Origin: Cryptomeria japonica
Lineage: Eukaryota > Streptophyta > Pinopsida > Cupressales > Cupressaceae
Assembly: GCF_030272615.1 (NCBI RefSeq)
Contig: NW_026728915.1
Location: 1 to 64,000 of the forward strand
Length of the DNA: 64,000 nt
Direction: 5' to 3'
A model generated the notes under the pieces. That model was not told the DNA's origin. It did not search any database and saw only the letters and a program-made list of their open reading frames with translations. Position numbers and translations under genes: made by a program. Of this stretch, positions 10,365 to 23,194 are shown piece after piece (the first letter of the stretch is position 1; the number at the start of each line of letters is the position of its first letter).

Positions 10365-12221
10365 TGTGCAACCAGTAGATTTCAAGCCATCCAAGAGACT
10401 ATTGAAGAACATTTGGCAACTCTATGTGTAGGAAAATCAACTTGTGCATCATAAAAATGTCAAAGTATTGATAAGTTTGGTGTTTTCTCATTATTAATAG
10501 CCTCTAGAGGTAGTTCATGTAATACCATGGTTACTCCAGTCATATTTTGGCGAGTTTCAGTAGCCCAAGTACCTTTAACTCAATATGTTTTGATGTTTAT
10601 ACTTGCTCATGTTTCATGTTTTACTTCTGCAATGTCTAATTATAAGCACTATATTGTTAGTATGTCTTTCTATTCACCATTTCATGAAAATGTTATGCCT
10701 ACATTTTCTTGTCAGCCATATCATATTGAGGATTCTATAAATTTTACTCAAAATGACCCTATAATAGTGGATTACCAACATTCTCATCATGTGTTTTACC
10801 ATCCCATCCCTACTGATATGTTAGGTATGATCCAACAATTTGACTGTGTGTTGTGGGATATGGGCCAAAGTATTGATTATATGAAGCTCAATGATATTAG
10901 TAAAGTGTTTTCTCACATGTATGGGATGCTGGTTGACATAAATAAATAGAAAAGGGTCATTATGCAGCAACAAGAGATGGTTGAACAAGCCATTTTTTTT
11001 GGTTAAGAGTTGAACATGCAGAGGATACAGTTTGAGGAAGGTCTTGAAAGGGAGATAGCTGCTAGGGAGGAGCAAATAGAGCTTTGGTATTCTCAGGTTC
11101 GAGGAATTCAGGCTTACTTAGAGTACCAATACCAACTACATAAGGAGAGTATTGAAAAGCAGAAAGATTCTGTGAAAGAAGAGAAGCTTCAAACAACTCC
11201 TACTATTCTAGAGCAACGTGTTCAAGAAAAGCAAGGAGATGAAGTGGAAAAGTCTATTGCAGAGGTCCAAACTTTAGCTTGGATTGGTGAATTTCCTTAT
11301 TTTGTTGGAAAGGATGACGATTCAAGGCAACAAGTAGATAATAGACACTGTGCTGAGTTGCTGACCACTGGTCATCAACAAGATAATAGAGTGTTAGACT
11401 TAGAGGAACAATATAAAACTGAACCTGATACCTTTTTCGAGGATATAAGCTATGATGTTTTCGAGCATACTATAAATGAGATGGCTAATGTTGAGCTCTA
11501 TGAAGGGTTATGCTGTAACATTATTGAGAAATTTTGTTCAAAGTTGGATGGAAAAGAACGAGAAGAAGTTGATAGTCATGATGATCTAGAATAAAATCTT
11601 GTAGAAGTGTTGAAGCAACAGGTGGAGCCTCATAAGCCTAAGTTGCAAGGTCATAACTGGTTGGAGGATTTTCCATTCTGTTACTTAGAAGTTGATATAC
11701 CCACCAAAGGTTGGTTCCAAGAGGCTAGTTCATTGTTTGAGAATTTTCATGCCTTAATTGAGGAAGGCAAGTCCACATTAGAGTGTCCTTGTTCAAGTGA
11801 TAATGAGGAATATAAGCAGCTTCTTTTCTGGTGTATAAGAGAGCTTGAGGCTGATGTTTTAATTGAAAGTGTGCTTGTAGAAGTCGGTTCATTGTTTGGA
11901 CAGTTTCCTTCCTCTATTAAAGAAATGAGTGACCATTTGGAACAACAGTATATAAATCAACTGATTGATCAGGTGCCTTGTTTGTTTGACAACCAGGAGA
12001 TCATGAAGGAGAGCCCAAGTTTCATCTTTTCAAGAGGCTACCCTATCAGATATTTAGATAGCATGGAGTCCAATAAGGTACCTACATATGAAGGTTTAGC
12101 TAAAGATGGCATTCTGGATGCACTAGTAGCTAAACAAGAGTATGCCCAACTCATTTATCCTCCCTTGAATAGCATTACATATGATCAATTTAGGGAGGTA
12201 AGTGAATATATTGGTCTTTGA
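10365..12221 (+). pseudogene. Element C internal reading frame, unknown protein
   Basis: A single reading frame of about 600 codons from 10365 to the stop at 12219-12221, with in-frame stops at 10452, 10947, near 11004 and 11592 but no frameshift. The likely old start is upstream of the first later ATG (10527). The N-terminal part has QAIQETIEEHL-like sequence as in retroelement Gag leaders. The middle (11010-11300) is a long Glu/Lys/Gln-rich coiled coil. The C-terminal third is acidic, with several Trp and Cys residues. No zinc knuckle, protease, RT, RNase H or integrase motif is visible. It occupies the gag position of a non-autonomous LTR retrotransposon, so a structural, Gag-like role is the simplest guess, but I do not recognise the family. 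Confidence 0.6.
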
Positions 12222-12687
12222 TCATTTCTTAATATATTTTATTTTCCTAGATGTCATCATGCATGCAAATCATTGCATTTCGATTAGAAAGGATGGCTAT
12301 TTTAGTCTTCCATAACTAGTTTTGTTTAAGTGGTTTTTCATTGCTATTAGTTTAGGGTAGCTTATAGTCGCATATTTCCTTTTCCTAAGTGTTTCCATGC
12401 ACATTAGATTAGTCTTAGTTTAGGTATCATATTTTTTCAATAAATCTCCAAGTTTTCAGTCTGTCAGTTTGCAAGGGTTTGTTAAGTTGTACTGTTCTCA
12501 CCATTACTAATTGATTGAGCATGCATATATCATTTATGATAATAAGATTTATGTCTTGGTGTCACAAATCATACATCCATATCCAATCAATTAGCAAACA
12601 TAGGAGAAGTCCATGTAGGAAGTTTTTGAGTTAACCTAATGTGGGAAATAGCCCTCACTAAGCCTATCAAGTGCAAATTCACAACCC

Positions 12688-12718
12688 ATGATAGTGAAGT
12701 CTCATACTTCACTATCAT
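12688..12718. repeat. Perfect 12-bp inverted repeat
   Basis: ATGATAGTGAAG at 12688-12699 and its exact complement CTTCACTATCAT at 12707-12718, separated by seven bases. In RNA this is a stable stem-loop, in the internal untranslated region of element C. Confidence 0.85.
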
Positions 12719-13203
12719 AGATTCTAAACCTATACTTAAACAAACCAGTTAGGGTTAATTTCTGCACTAACTTGTGTTTTAGTTAGGTTTGTTAAGTGAC
12801 TCTGTGACTACCCAATGGATAAGGCTACTAGTTCTCATGTTTAACAGGAAGATATATAGCAGAAATTGCCAAAAAAGTTACCATATTTTCACCTACAGTC
12901 TCAATTAGGTAGAGCCACCAAGTTTTTTTCAAACAAATGGTACATTTTATAACCTCTCTATGTTACATTCAAGTACACCAATAAAGAATTGTAAAATAAA
13001 ATCATTTCATTGATATGTATGAAGAATAAAGAGATTGAATAAGCCTTTTTGAAGAAATGTAATCTTTATTAAAGATGATAGAATACATGTTTCAAACAAG
13101 AAGTCATGAGACTAACTTTGCTCAAATAAATTCAAATAATCATTAACATATACATGCATGATAAAATGTGATAAGAAAGGAAAAGAAGACATGTACAGAA
13201 GGT

Positions 13204-13230
13204 AACCAACCATTACCTAAATGGTTGGTT
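13204..13230. repeat. Perfect 11-bp inverted repeat
   Basis: AACCAACCATT at 13204-13214 and AATGGTTGGTT at 13220-13230 with a five-base loop. A second hairpin in the same untranslated region of element C. Confidence 0.85.
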
Positions 13231-13742
13231 CTGTCAGCTTGATTTGCTCATGTTTGTCCTACCTTGCCTTGCTAGCTCCTTGATCTTTAGAGCCTTGTGT
13301 CCTGCATTAGGTTAAATCAATGACTTAGAACAAAAATTTCCAAGCAATGAAAGTTCACATCCTATACATGCACATCTAATCATGCATACATATACTAATC
13401 CCTATGTATATCAGATGCAGTGCATGATTATGCAGACCTAAGATAGGCATATTATTTTTAACATGTTTGTTTCATATGCAGATACATGTATAATCATGTT
13501 CAGTTTTAGCATGTGGGGTAAAATATGGTTCCCACAAGGGTTGAGCCCAGCATGCTGACATATGAAAAATCAATCACTACAATGACAGGGTCTCAAAGAA
13601 CATAGCATCTTTAAGACATCACAAGACAATCAACATAAAATATCCATGCACCTAAAGGACAATTACTCAAAAGATAGCAATGAATTAAATTGAAGCAATC
13701 TTATTCAAGTAAGGTCAAAAGCTAAATATATGAATTCATGAA

Positions 13743-16702
13743 GCAGTAAAGGTGAAGTTGCAGGATGACATGGCTGTCACTATGAAGGAATGACAAGCAT
13801 TACAAGGCCTTGAGCAAGTGGGTCTTACATTCCAAGAAAGCGTAGTAGTAATTAATTGTGGTGGTAAGAAATGTTTTCATCTTTCAGCTACAAGAGGTAA
13901 TGATATATATCCATAATGGCATTCATGTATTTCTAACTTTCCAATACCTCATAATTAAATAAATAAGATGTTGATCATATGCATGAAAGAACAAAAGAAG
14001 AAGTGCATCACTTCTAGTTATGACATTAGGTTGTTCATGCTCACAAGAGCAAATACATATCTCCTATCAGCTAGTAGATGTTACATGAAAATATTGAGTT
14101 GTTCAAAATGCATCTCTAACTGATTTTCTACAATCACATATCTTCCATAAACACAAAGGTGCAACTGTTATCTCAAGGAAGAAGTGATTTGACAACAAAG
14201 ATGTATTCTTCCTCAAGTATGGAAGCCAAGATACATAATGGAGATGCCAAATAAAATAGATGAGATGTTGTTGTATGTAAGAGTATAAGAGAAGATGCAT
14301 GTGAAGAGCATGATTGAAGTGTGAAAATATTTACAAATGATCATTAAAAGAACATTTTTGTTGGGCCTGAAACATTTATGATCAGCTGGAAGGGGCATTA
14401 TTGATTAGATATTTCAACAATTTGAAGACAACTATATCCTTGCAAATAACATTCACATTCAAGAGTAATATTTGCAACAATAGTACTAAATATCTTAGTT
14501 ATCTATGATTTAGGGGAAAAGCCTTTTAAAGACAGCTTTCAATAGCCATTACTAATTTTGGGTACTTCTTTTGCTAAGAATTCAACAGATAGAAAACCCC
14601 ATGGCTTCGAGCTAAAGAAAATTTTTCTCTAAAATCTCTAGAAGAAATAGATCATACAAAGTGGCCAAATCAGAATGCACAGATGCAGGTCAAGTCTCAA
14701 CATTCTGAGGAAAAAATAAAAGAAGAGGGTCATTCCCTATGATTTTCAAAAAATCCCAACAAAAAAAAAAACACCACAGGTTGACCCCCTTGTTTACTGG
14801 GTGGAGTTGTTTTAGAATCAAAACCCCGCGGTTTTGAATGGAGCCATAAACACCAAAACCTTAACTGCAAAAAGCCTATTTTGGGGTTGTTGTTTTAGAT
14901 ATCTTTTCTAAGCATGGTAATCACAAAAAAGGAGGCCACAATTTTAACATTTTTATTGTAGATCTATACATCAAATGAACAAATTCACCATTGATAGAAT
15001 GCAATAGCCATGACTTAACCACAAAGAGATCACAGAGAAAACGATGGTGACAAAGACACCATGTTTTCATATCAGTGCAATTAGAATATCGCAAGAAATG
15101 GTGACATCAATGCATTTTTGTTGTAGATTGATGCAAGCAAAATGAGGTGACTATGACAACATATGAAACAAAGGAAAACACAAGAATGCAAAAAAGCTTA
15201 CCTGGCATGCATGAAAAAACCAATTTTTTCCTATAATGGTGGCTCAGAATGTGTGAATAGTAAAGGCAGAATGTGAAGTATGAGGCCGATGCATGAAAAT
15301 AATATCATGAAAAGCTCTCAGATACCTCTGTCACAAATCCCTAGATGCAGTCACCACAGATTTTTCATAGCAATCATGAAAGCCACCAAACCCTAGCCTT
15401 GACTTCATCCAAAGGATTTGAGAAGACAAGTGAAATTGAGGCCTCAAATGCATGTTTTAGGGTTAGTATACCCTAAAAATATCTCAACCAAATGATGACA
15501 TCTTTGCCTTAGCTTTCAAAAGAAAACCTTGTAACTAATACCACCATGGGCTAGGTTGTATAACTTATGCCTTTTTTTTTTGTGAAAACATGTTGCCTTT
15601 TGCATGTAATTCATTTGTATGGCAGAGGTTAGAGTATTTTTTTTTTAATAAAAGACCTAACTTGTTATATTTTTAAATGCAAAGGTGAAATATGTGAGAC
15701 ATTATTCAATGCAAATAGAGGTGGCTAAATCTTTTTGCCATTGATATAGGGTTAGTAAGAGGTGGCAAAATATTTTAAGATGATTTAGGAGCAGTTTTAG
15801 TGGTAGTTGGAGTGTATTAAGTGCATTTTTATGACTCATTTTGGTTGATGTAGTCTTGCATGACATTTTCACACATCATGAGCTCTTTATGAGAAAATCT
15901 AGTGGCTAGATTTTAGGGCTTTTAGTTGAATTCGACCAAGAAATTAAGACTCCTATTTTTCTTGAGTGTTGAAATGAAGCATAAGTATGCTTCTAGCTTC
16001 ATTTTTTAGGAGTTCCTAATTATGTAGATTTGGACCTTAGTGACTTTTGACAGTTCTTTGTCCAATTTTTGACATATTTTGTAATTTATATAATTGGATA
16101 TTTATAGAAGCTACCATGGAGTCATATAGCAGAATTTTTTACCTTCTTATCATTTACAAAATTGTGTATTTTTCATGTGATTGATCAAGTTATTAGTGGA
16201 GTTTGAATGCCTTCCTTATAATTTTGTCTTAGTTTCTTCATGCCTTTTCTGTGAAAGTGTTATGCGCAGGTTACATTTTGTGTCTGAATAAGTGATGTGA
16301 CCTCAATTTTGTGAAGTTTTCTTTCCTTGGTTGTGAAAATTTGATTCATAATTTTTTGTTAAATACTTATGCATGTGCATGTTTAGAATGAGTCATGAAA
16401 GTTAATTTCTTTCATCTTAGTATTCAAGTGTCTAGTTTTTTAGAATATCATAACTTGCAGTTTGGTGTATCACTTAGTCTTTTTTTCTATTTGATTAGTA
16501 GTAGTACGGTTTACTTTCCAAGTTATCCTTCTCCCTTTTCTTGATAAAATTTAGTTGTATAGGTGATAACCATCTAGGAGTCAGCCTTATCCAGAGGTTC
16601 AGTTTAGTCTTAGGTGACCCACAACCTTGAATTGAACCCACGTTTCTCCAGAAAGCTTTAGTTTGTCAAACTTTGTTGAGGGTACATTTCTAGGAGATAA
16701 CA
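13743..16702 (+). repeat. Element C 3' LTR
   Basis: About 2.96 kb, collinear with 6051-10295 except for the 1.27-kb insertion there. Ends CTAGGAGATAACA like the 5' copy, after which the flanks diverge (PBS at 10297 versus ATTAAGTTGTC at 16703), as expected for a 3' LTR. Long LTRs around a short internal region without pol are typical of large non-autonomous LTR retrotransposon derivatives. Confidence 0.75.
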
Positions 16703-18180
16703 ATTAAGTTGTCACCATATATTTTATGGTAAGAAATGCGTCCTTCTTGCTCAGGGGTATGGCTAGGACCCCAATGTCTCATGATTCTATTAAGGATGGG
16801 AGGAGAGCAATCCTTCATTTTTGATTTCCCATTATTTTTACCTCTAACGATAATCAATTGTTATTTTAAAAATAATAGTCTATTAAGATTGAGTAAAAAT
16901 TTACAATTCTATGTCAAGAGAAAATTCTTCACTTTCCTTTCTAATGGTATACTTGTATGTAGGAGGATATGTTTGTTTTAAAATTATAGCTAAGAATAGC
17001 TGGTCATGTCTTAATTGAAAAAAAAAAGAATTCCATGTATAATACTAAATAAAGTTGAATCTCATTGACATGATGATACTTTGACTTTTATGTTAAATAT
17101 ATGATTACTAACCTCGTGCAATACTTGTACATTATTCACAAATTAGTTGAGTAAAAGTAGAAGGCCATGTAAAGGTCCTATCAATGTTAAGGTTGTGCAT
17201 TCATGAGAAGCTTGGGTAACATAAATATATTCATACTATGTTTAGGTATAAAACTTGGTTTCATATAACAACAACAAAAAAAGGGAAAAACCTTGTGTTA
17301 ATAATATGAATGAGACTATCTTCTTTTCCTAAGCTTTCATGATGTTCCCAAAATAAATGTTTGAGTAGGGTTTATTTTCTTTTATGCATTTTGAGTAATG
17401 AAATACTACCATAATTTATGTGAGGAAATATTTTACGCTAAGAGACATATTTAAAATGGAGGGATGTAAATCTTATTTCTAAGATAAAATAACTAACGAG
17501 TAAATCTATGATCAACTTAAATATGGTTTTGTATATGTATATCCAATATAAATGTTCATATTTTATATAAATGAATATTGGATGCTAATAATATATCATA
17601 TTATTAGAATATATATTGCATCAATACAATTCCTAGTATGTACTTGTAACAAGAACAATTATTTATACCCTTTGGTCTCTACTATTAGAGTCATTACTTC
17701 CAAAATATATTTAATTAGGAAGAAAAAATTATAGATTTATTCATAAAAACATCTTTAATAGTATATTCATGCATATTTGTTTAGTACAAATAAAAAAGAA
17801 TATGGATTTACACTATTTATAGTTTAGTAGGTAATAGCCCCTAGTAGAAATGTTTGGTCTTATTTTATTACATCCCTACCTGAATGATCAAGCTAAGGAG
17901 AAAATAAAATAAATAAATAAACCTCAAGCCTTCTAAAATAGAACAAATGCTAATTAGTGAGTATGCGGAAGAGGGAGTAAGTGGACATCATTAATCCTAG
18001 AAATCGATTGGTTGCACATTAATAAGTGGATTATGATTTATTTATTTTTATTTTTAGTTTTTAAAAATATAATGGTTTATTATTAAAATTAGTGGAAGAT
18101 TGAATACATTCCTATAGTATTCTTGTGTGCCCATTCACTACAACATGTGCCAATCATTTAGTTGCATCCATGCATTATCT
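16703..18180. other. AT-rich DNA without recognised genes
   Basis: No convincing coding sequence on either strand. Short open stretches at 16736-16981 and 17552-17734 have no recognisable motif and look like chance. No repeat unit stands out. Confidence 0.4.
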
Positions 18181-19390
18181 TCTATTTAGGCTTGAAACTA
18201 TGCTATAACAAAATTTCTATCTTTTCCAAAGCCATGATTTTGCCTTCGTAATCCAATTTCATTATCTCAACATCCTTAACATATTTTTGAATAGAAGCAA
18301 CTAGATTTATAGCCTCATTTTCATCCCAATGGAGCTCCCTATTCTCCTATCTATTGGAAATAGAACATAGATTGAGGTTTATATTCTTGATCTCAAGGAG
18401 CAACAACTTATTCATACAAAAGTAATCCATAGCCACATTCCTCACAATACCTAAAAGATCATTGGAACTAAACTACTCCAAATTCAGAAGGGGGAATTAA
18501 CATTCAAATCCCAGGGAAAAGAGCTTCTACCCACATAGTTAATATAAGGCATACAATTCCCTAAATCACTATGAATATAAGGGTCTATAACCTCCTTCCT
18601 GGATTAAATAGAGGACATCCTCTTCTCTTTCACATTTTTATTTCTGACCTTAGGGCCCTTCTCTTCCCTAAATAAAGAGACTTTATTTGAATCCGCATCT
18701 ATGCTTTACTCATCTCCTTTTGAGTAAGACCTATCAGACCCCTCGTCCTCAAAGTTTATGGAATCCTCAGGTGAAGAAGGGAGAACCAAATGAAAAGGGT
18801 AGAGACTTAGAATACTAAAAAACAAGAAACATAAGCCACTCATGAAGAACAAGACTTGTAGGGTTCTTTCTATGATCCTTAATACTAGCATCTAACAAGG
18901 ACCAAATATACTAAGAGAAATAAATTATACTCTTATTCCTAAAATGGTTAAGAAGGAAAATGTGGTGAGCATACATGCTAGTGAAACAACCATCTAGAGA
19001 GAAGTATTGAATTAATACCTTAAGGACCATCACCTAGATTGATTTGATAGAGCTAGTTTCATACCTTCCTTATGAACTCTTCACTAGTCTATTCTTCTCC
19101 TTTCCTTTAAAAAAAATTCTGAGTACCATCTTTATAAAGATTCTTGTCTTTGAAAAATTTAACTTCATCCATTGCCAAGCCAGTCACTTCATCTATGACA
19201 TTCTTCATAATAAAATTTTTGACCCAATAAAGTAGTATTGCCATTCTCCCAACCTCTCACAAATAGGGCATTGGTCATTGGGTTGAAACCATGGAGTCTT
19301 TCCAAAAAGGCTATAACACCCCAATTATCAAGGATTATCCAAGTGGTCTCATTCTTCTTGAGTTCATCATAATTTATGGGTTCCAATCAC
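18180..19390 (-). pseudogene. Remnant of a repeat-encoded plant protein of unknown function
   Basis: Minus-strand coding remnant running leftward from 19386. The first piece (19386-19189) reads like a conserved helical domain, with phrases such as LHGFNP and VRGWENGN. After frameshifts come a phrase like HHIFLLNHFR (near 18960), an acidic segment (EDEGSDRSYSKGDE, ending 18706), then a coiled-coil tail (about 18500-18200). From general knowledge this layout resembles an abundant family of repeat-associated predicted proteins in conifer genomes; its function is unknown to me. At least six stops or frameshifts break it. It lies downstream of the Ty3 pol remnant on the same strand, so it might be an additional frame of that element or an independent repeat. 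Confidence 0.45.
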
Positions 19391-19637
19391 TTCTTGATGC
19401 TGCCCATAGCTCTAGTTGTGCTCAAAACCTCTGCAACCTATAGACAGTAGCACACAATCACAAGACCCAAGCATAAAATAATCCAGAAAGCATGTAAATT
19501 ACTCTTTAAACCATTACTAATCTCTTTTAGTATCTTCTTCCTCATCATCATTAAATACTCCTTTAACTTGGAATTTAAAATTCATACCCAACAATATTAA
19601 GTAATCCTAGTAGTGTGTGCATTTAGTCTATCATAGG

Positions 19638-21040
19638 CTACCAGTTGGTCAATGTCCTTTGGAGTATTTCTCTAGGAGCACCGTATCTTTTAAATATTTT
19701 TGCATACAAAAATATAGCTAGCTTTGTATCTTGGACAGCCCTTAGGCCTTTAACTTCCATCAACTTGGTAGGGTAATCAATACAAACTAGTATGTAAGAC
19801 TTGGTGTTTGGTGTAGGCTCTATTAGACCGATAAAATTAAGGCCCCATATATCAAATGGTGTAATCATTGTAGCTAAGGTTTTAAAAGAAACTCATTAAA
19901 TATTTTTGGTCTACCCATCCTAACAATGGTCACATCTTCTAGTATATTGAGCTACATCTTTATATATTGTGCTCTAATAATAACATGTGTTTAGGATTTT
20001 CTCAATTGTTGTCTTAACTATAAAATTTCCACCACAAGGCTCACCATGAAAAGCCTTAAGTATACCAAATACTTCATCCAATATAATACATTTATGCATA
20101 ACATCATTAGGACCTATGTAAAAGAAATAACTAGGTATACATGAATATATGGAAATTTATGTTCAACCAGCTGATACTTTTGTCTTGGTGATAAGTGTGG
20201 GGGTGTTTTTTTTGTAACTAGATAGTTAGCTATGTCTACATACCAAGGTGTAGTCATTGTTTGTGCAAATAAATATTCATCGAGAAAAGAATCATCCACA
20301 ACTAGATCCTTTGTTGAATTTTCTAATTTAGATAGGAAGTTAATCACCACATTGGCTTTACCTATCTTGTCAACAATAACTTAATATCAAATTTCAAGAG
20401 TAATAATAGCCATATAAAAAGCCTACCACTAACCACTAGCTTATTCATCAAATAATGAATTATTGCATGGTTACTAAGAATAAAAATAGAGTAACCAATA
20501 ATAATACTTGTCTAACTAATAATATTACTTATCTAAACTTGTTTATTATATATATGGAGACTAACATCTCCTTCTTAGACATTGTATAATTGAGCTTGGT
20601 CACCTATAAATTATTACTAATATATTAAACGACATGCTCCAAGTTGCCTTCCTTTTGTCATTAAAAAATGCAATAGAAAAACCAAAGGCATCAATATGAA
20701 TATGAAAAATGAATTTTTCAATTAGGTCCTCTTATAATAGAGGCTTGCATGTGGTGTTTAATGCTTCAAAATATTGTTGATGGGTTATTGTCCAATCAAA
20801 TTCCACATCCGTTGTTAGTAGTACAAATAGATGGGCATTAATCTTAGTGAAATCTCTGGTAAATCTCTTGCAATACCTTGCATGGAAAGAATAAAAAAAA
20901 AATGTTACATATTTTTTATTTTATGGTACTAGTAGATTGATATTAGTTGGGTCTACATGAATTCCAGCATATGAGACAAAATGGCCTAAGACAACTCCTC
21001 CTTCCACCATCATGAAGCATCTCGTATAGCTACGGAAAAT
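19638..21040 (-). pseudogene. Ty3/Gypsy pol remnant: RT C-terminus, RNase H, integrase
   Basis: Read leftward on the minus strand. RT thumb and connection come first, with GVVLGHFVSYAGIHVDP at about 21020-20965 and RFTRDFTKINAHL near 20865-20825. RNase H remnants follow (20700-20350), then the spacer with PWYVDIANYLVT (about 20245), an HHCC-type integrase N-domain (20100-19900, with FHGEPCGG) and the integrase core (19868-19638, WGLNFIG and YILVCIDYPTK). The first catalytic Asp of the core lies in a WGLDFIG-type motif and has become Asn. Many stops and frameshifts are present. This order is that of Ty3/Gypsy pol, and the sequence fits the plant lineage with a GILLGH-type RT. No LTR can be paired with it. 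Confidence 0.8.
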
Positions 21041-21870
21041 GTTATGATGCTATAAAATGTGTTACCTTGGTGAGTTGTCAAGGAGATGAAGAAATAGAGT
21101 TCACCATCAAATTTTGAGATTAATGACCAGTTAGGTCAGTTTCTTGTAGCTTGCAAGAAGGAAAATGGACTTTTAACATCAAATCTACTAGTGGGTGATG
21201 TCTCTTGTGAGGGAGCAAGCCCCAAAATTTCTCTAATACCACTTTGTAGGATTAAAAATCACTCAAGACACAAACAAAGAAATATTATTTATCCAAATGA
21301 TTACATTATGCATAAATATAGAGGTCTTATCTTTTTCTCTACATATACAATATAGTAAAATAATATTGTATAAAGGTTGCAACATCTCACCAATAAATAA
21401 AACTTTTGAAACAAGTAGCTGAAAAAACCAAAAAAATAGGAATTTTTTTTTTTAAAAAGATATAAAATATAAAATAGAGATATGATCTCTGAGTCAACCC
21501 GATCTCCATATCCTGCACAACATTCTAATATTTCCTTCTTTCTATCTTTTCTTATTTTGATGTGCACTCATCATCACTTAGCCAACAAGTTATATGTGGT
21601 TCTTTTGCTCCCTACAAACTACTCATAGAAATTTTACATCTTTATGTCTAGAATGACTTGTAGTGATATGGTTTCCTTGGTCTATCTATTCTTGGATGTG
21701 CTCTTGCCATGGCTAACATTGCAAGAGAAGGTACCTATTGTTCTACATTTATGATGGTGTATATTTTCTTAGCAATGTTTAAAATTTATAAGCTATTATG
21801 TATTATGGTCTTCAATTTTCTTTTCGAATTGCATCTACCATTTATATTTTTTATCCATTTAGTATACAAA
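21041..21870. other. No recognised gene
   Basis: AT-rich. Minus-strand shreds to about 21240 may be more of the pol pseudogene. The rest, including a long A/T run at 21445-21460, shows nothing I can assign. Confidence 0.35.
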
Positions 21871-22247
21871 TTTTTTCTCTTAAATAATATTCTATTACAT
21901 TTGTAATTGTAGCATTGTAAATTGTACACCCTTTATTAGTGTGTCCAATTTCACACTCTCCTAGCACCTATTTTAGTATTTCCCTTTCCTCTATGCATTA
22001 TAAGACCTTTATTTAATTAAATATTAGGGGTCTTATTTTACTTTATTACATCATCACACTCCTACTTGGGCCCTTAAGTCTAGGTGTGCCCTTAATCATT
22101 TTATCATGATTTTTCCTTAATTTTTCCCTAATTTCAACTCCCAAAGCATATTTCACATATTTAAGCACCTTGAACTATTTCACTAAGCTAGGATTGACTT
22201 TGTAATCATGATACCTTACATCCCTAAAAGTTTGGGAAAAATCTATT

Positions 22248-22272
22248 GGACCATGGTGTGACACCATGGTCC
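22248..22272. repeat. Palindrome GGACCATGGTGT / ACACCATGGTCC
   Basis: Perfect 12-bp arms with a single central G. Related hairpins with the same ACCATGGTG/CACCATGGT arms occur at 22822-22847 and as a tandem array at 42650-42736 in the internal region of the same element. Confidence 0.9.
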
Positions 22273-22335
22273 CGACTTCTTCTCCTTGAATTTCAAGATC
22301 ATATTTTGGCAATGTTTATAATGTTTTAAATTCCC

Positions 22336-22342
22336 TATATAA
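22336..22342 (+). promoter_or_regulatory. TATA box of element A LTR
   Basis: TATATAA in the context CCCTATATAAGGC, a good plant core promoter motif. The matching part of the 3' LTR is deleted, so only the 5' copy could have driven transcription. Confidence 0.6.
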
Positions 22343-23182
22343 GGCATCCTTCTCAACTCATTTTGAAGCTAAAACTCTAAGCATCATAAGTATTCAACCT
22401 AAAGCATTCAAGTTTTCAAGCATTCATCATCAAGTATTTCTAGAGATCTTGAAGGTTGCATATTCTTCATTCAACTATTATGGAAAAAATTACATAATTC
22501 ATATGCAAGCCTGTGTGTGTGATTGGGGTTTTCTCATGTCTATGAAATTTCATACAACATATGTCATTACATTCAAGAAGCAAAGCATCATTTTCAACAA
22601 TTGTAGTTATGAGCTATATCTTTCCATTATTTATTTTAGTATTTGCAACATTCCATTCAAGTTTAATTCCTAAATTGGTGTCTAACTTAGGAAAACCCTT
22701 ATTCCAAACCTATTTTCCCTTCTTTTAGTGTGGAGGAAATAGGTACAAAGTTGCAATATTTAGGATAAGCATTATTTACAGTGAAGAATCAATCCCCTTT
22801 TAGAGTGTGAAAAGTTTGGAGGGCCAGGGCGATCGAAACCATGGTCCTGAGATTTTGGGACTTATTTCGAGGAGAAGATCCAAATATACTTACATTTCTT
22901 AGATCCAGCTTCATGGCTCAACTCGATGACTATATCTCATGGTTTTTGCATTTTTACCTTCAATTCAACATATTTACCCTAATTTCAACATCATCAATAA
23001 TTTAATTCAACTTAAGGGAAAGAAGAGACACATTCAAGACCCCTTAGAATTTGATCAAAATCTAGATCTACTAGGTTTAGATCTATCAAAATCCTATATT
23101 TCCCCAATGTAGTGGACCCTAAGAAAAATAAGAGGTTTTACTACATCCAATGGTGAAAACCCTAATTTTCACCATTACATTT

Positions 23183-23194
23183 TGGTGAACCTAA
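23183..23194 (+). promoter_or_regulatory. Element A primer-binding site
   Basis: TGGTGAACCTAA lies four bases after the LTR end. TGG followed by a short tRNA-complementary stretch is the expected PBS form. The primer tRNA is not identified. Confidence 0.5.

Larger units (their letters stand above)
12222..13742 (+). other. Element C 3' untranslated internal region
   Basis: AT-rich and without coding potential. It holds two perfect hairpins, annotated separately, and no pol sequence. No good polypurine tract is visible just before the 3' LTR start. Confidence 0.5.
21873..23179 (+). repeat. Element A 5' LTR
   Basis: Homologous to 44565-45551 in the same orientation. It ends TTTTCACCATTACA at 23179, as the other copy does at 45551, after which the two diverge. 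A PBS follows. Inverted termini TGTAAT (21902) and ATTACA would place the start at 21902, but similarity between the copies continues about 30 bases further left, so the true start is uncertain. It contains a TATA box and a 25-bp palindrome that the 3' copy has lost. By eye the copies are about 90% alike. Confidence 0.7.

Noticed and set aside
6014-16707. ATTAA as target-site duplication of element C
   Set aside because: ATTAA occurs near 6014 and at 16703, but the left copy is not adjacent to a TG start shared with the 3' LTR, and such AT words are frequent here.
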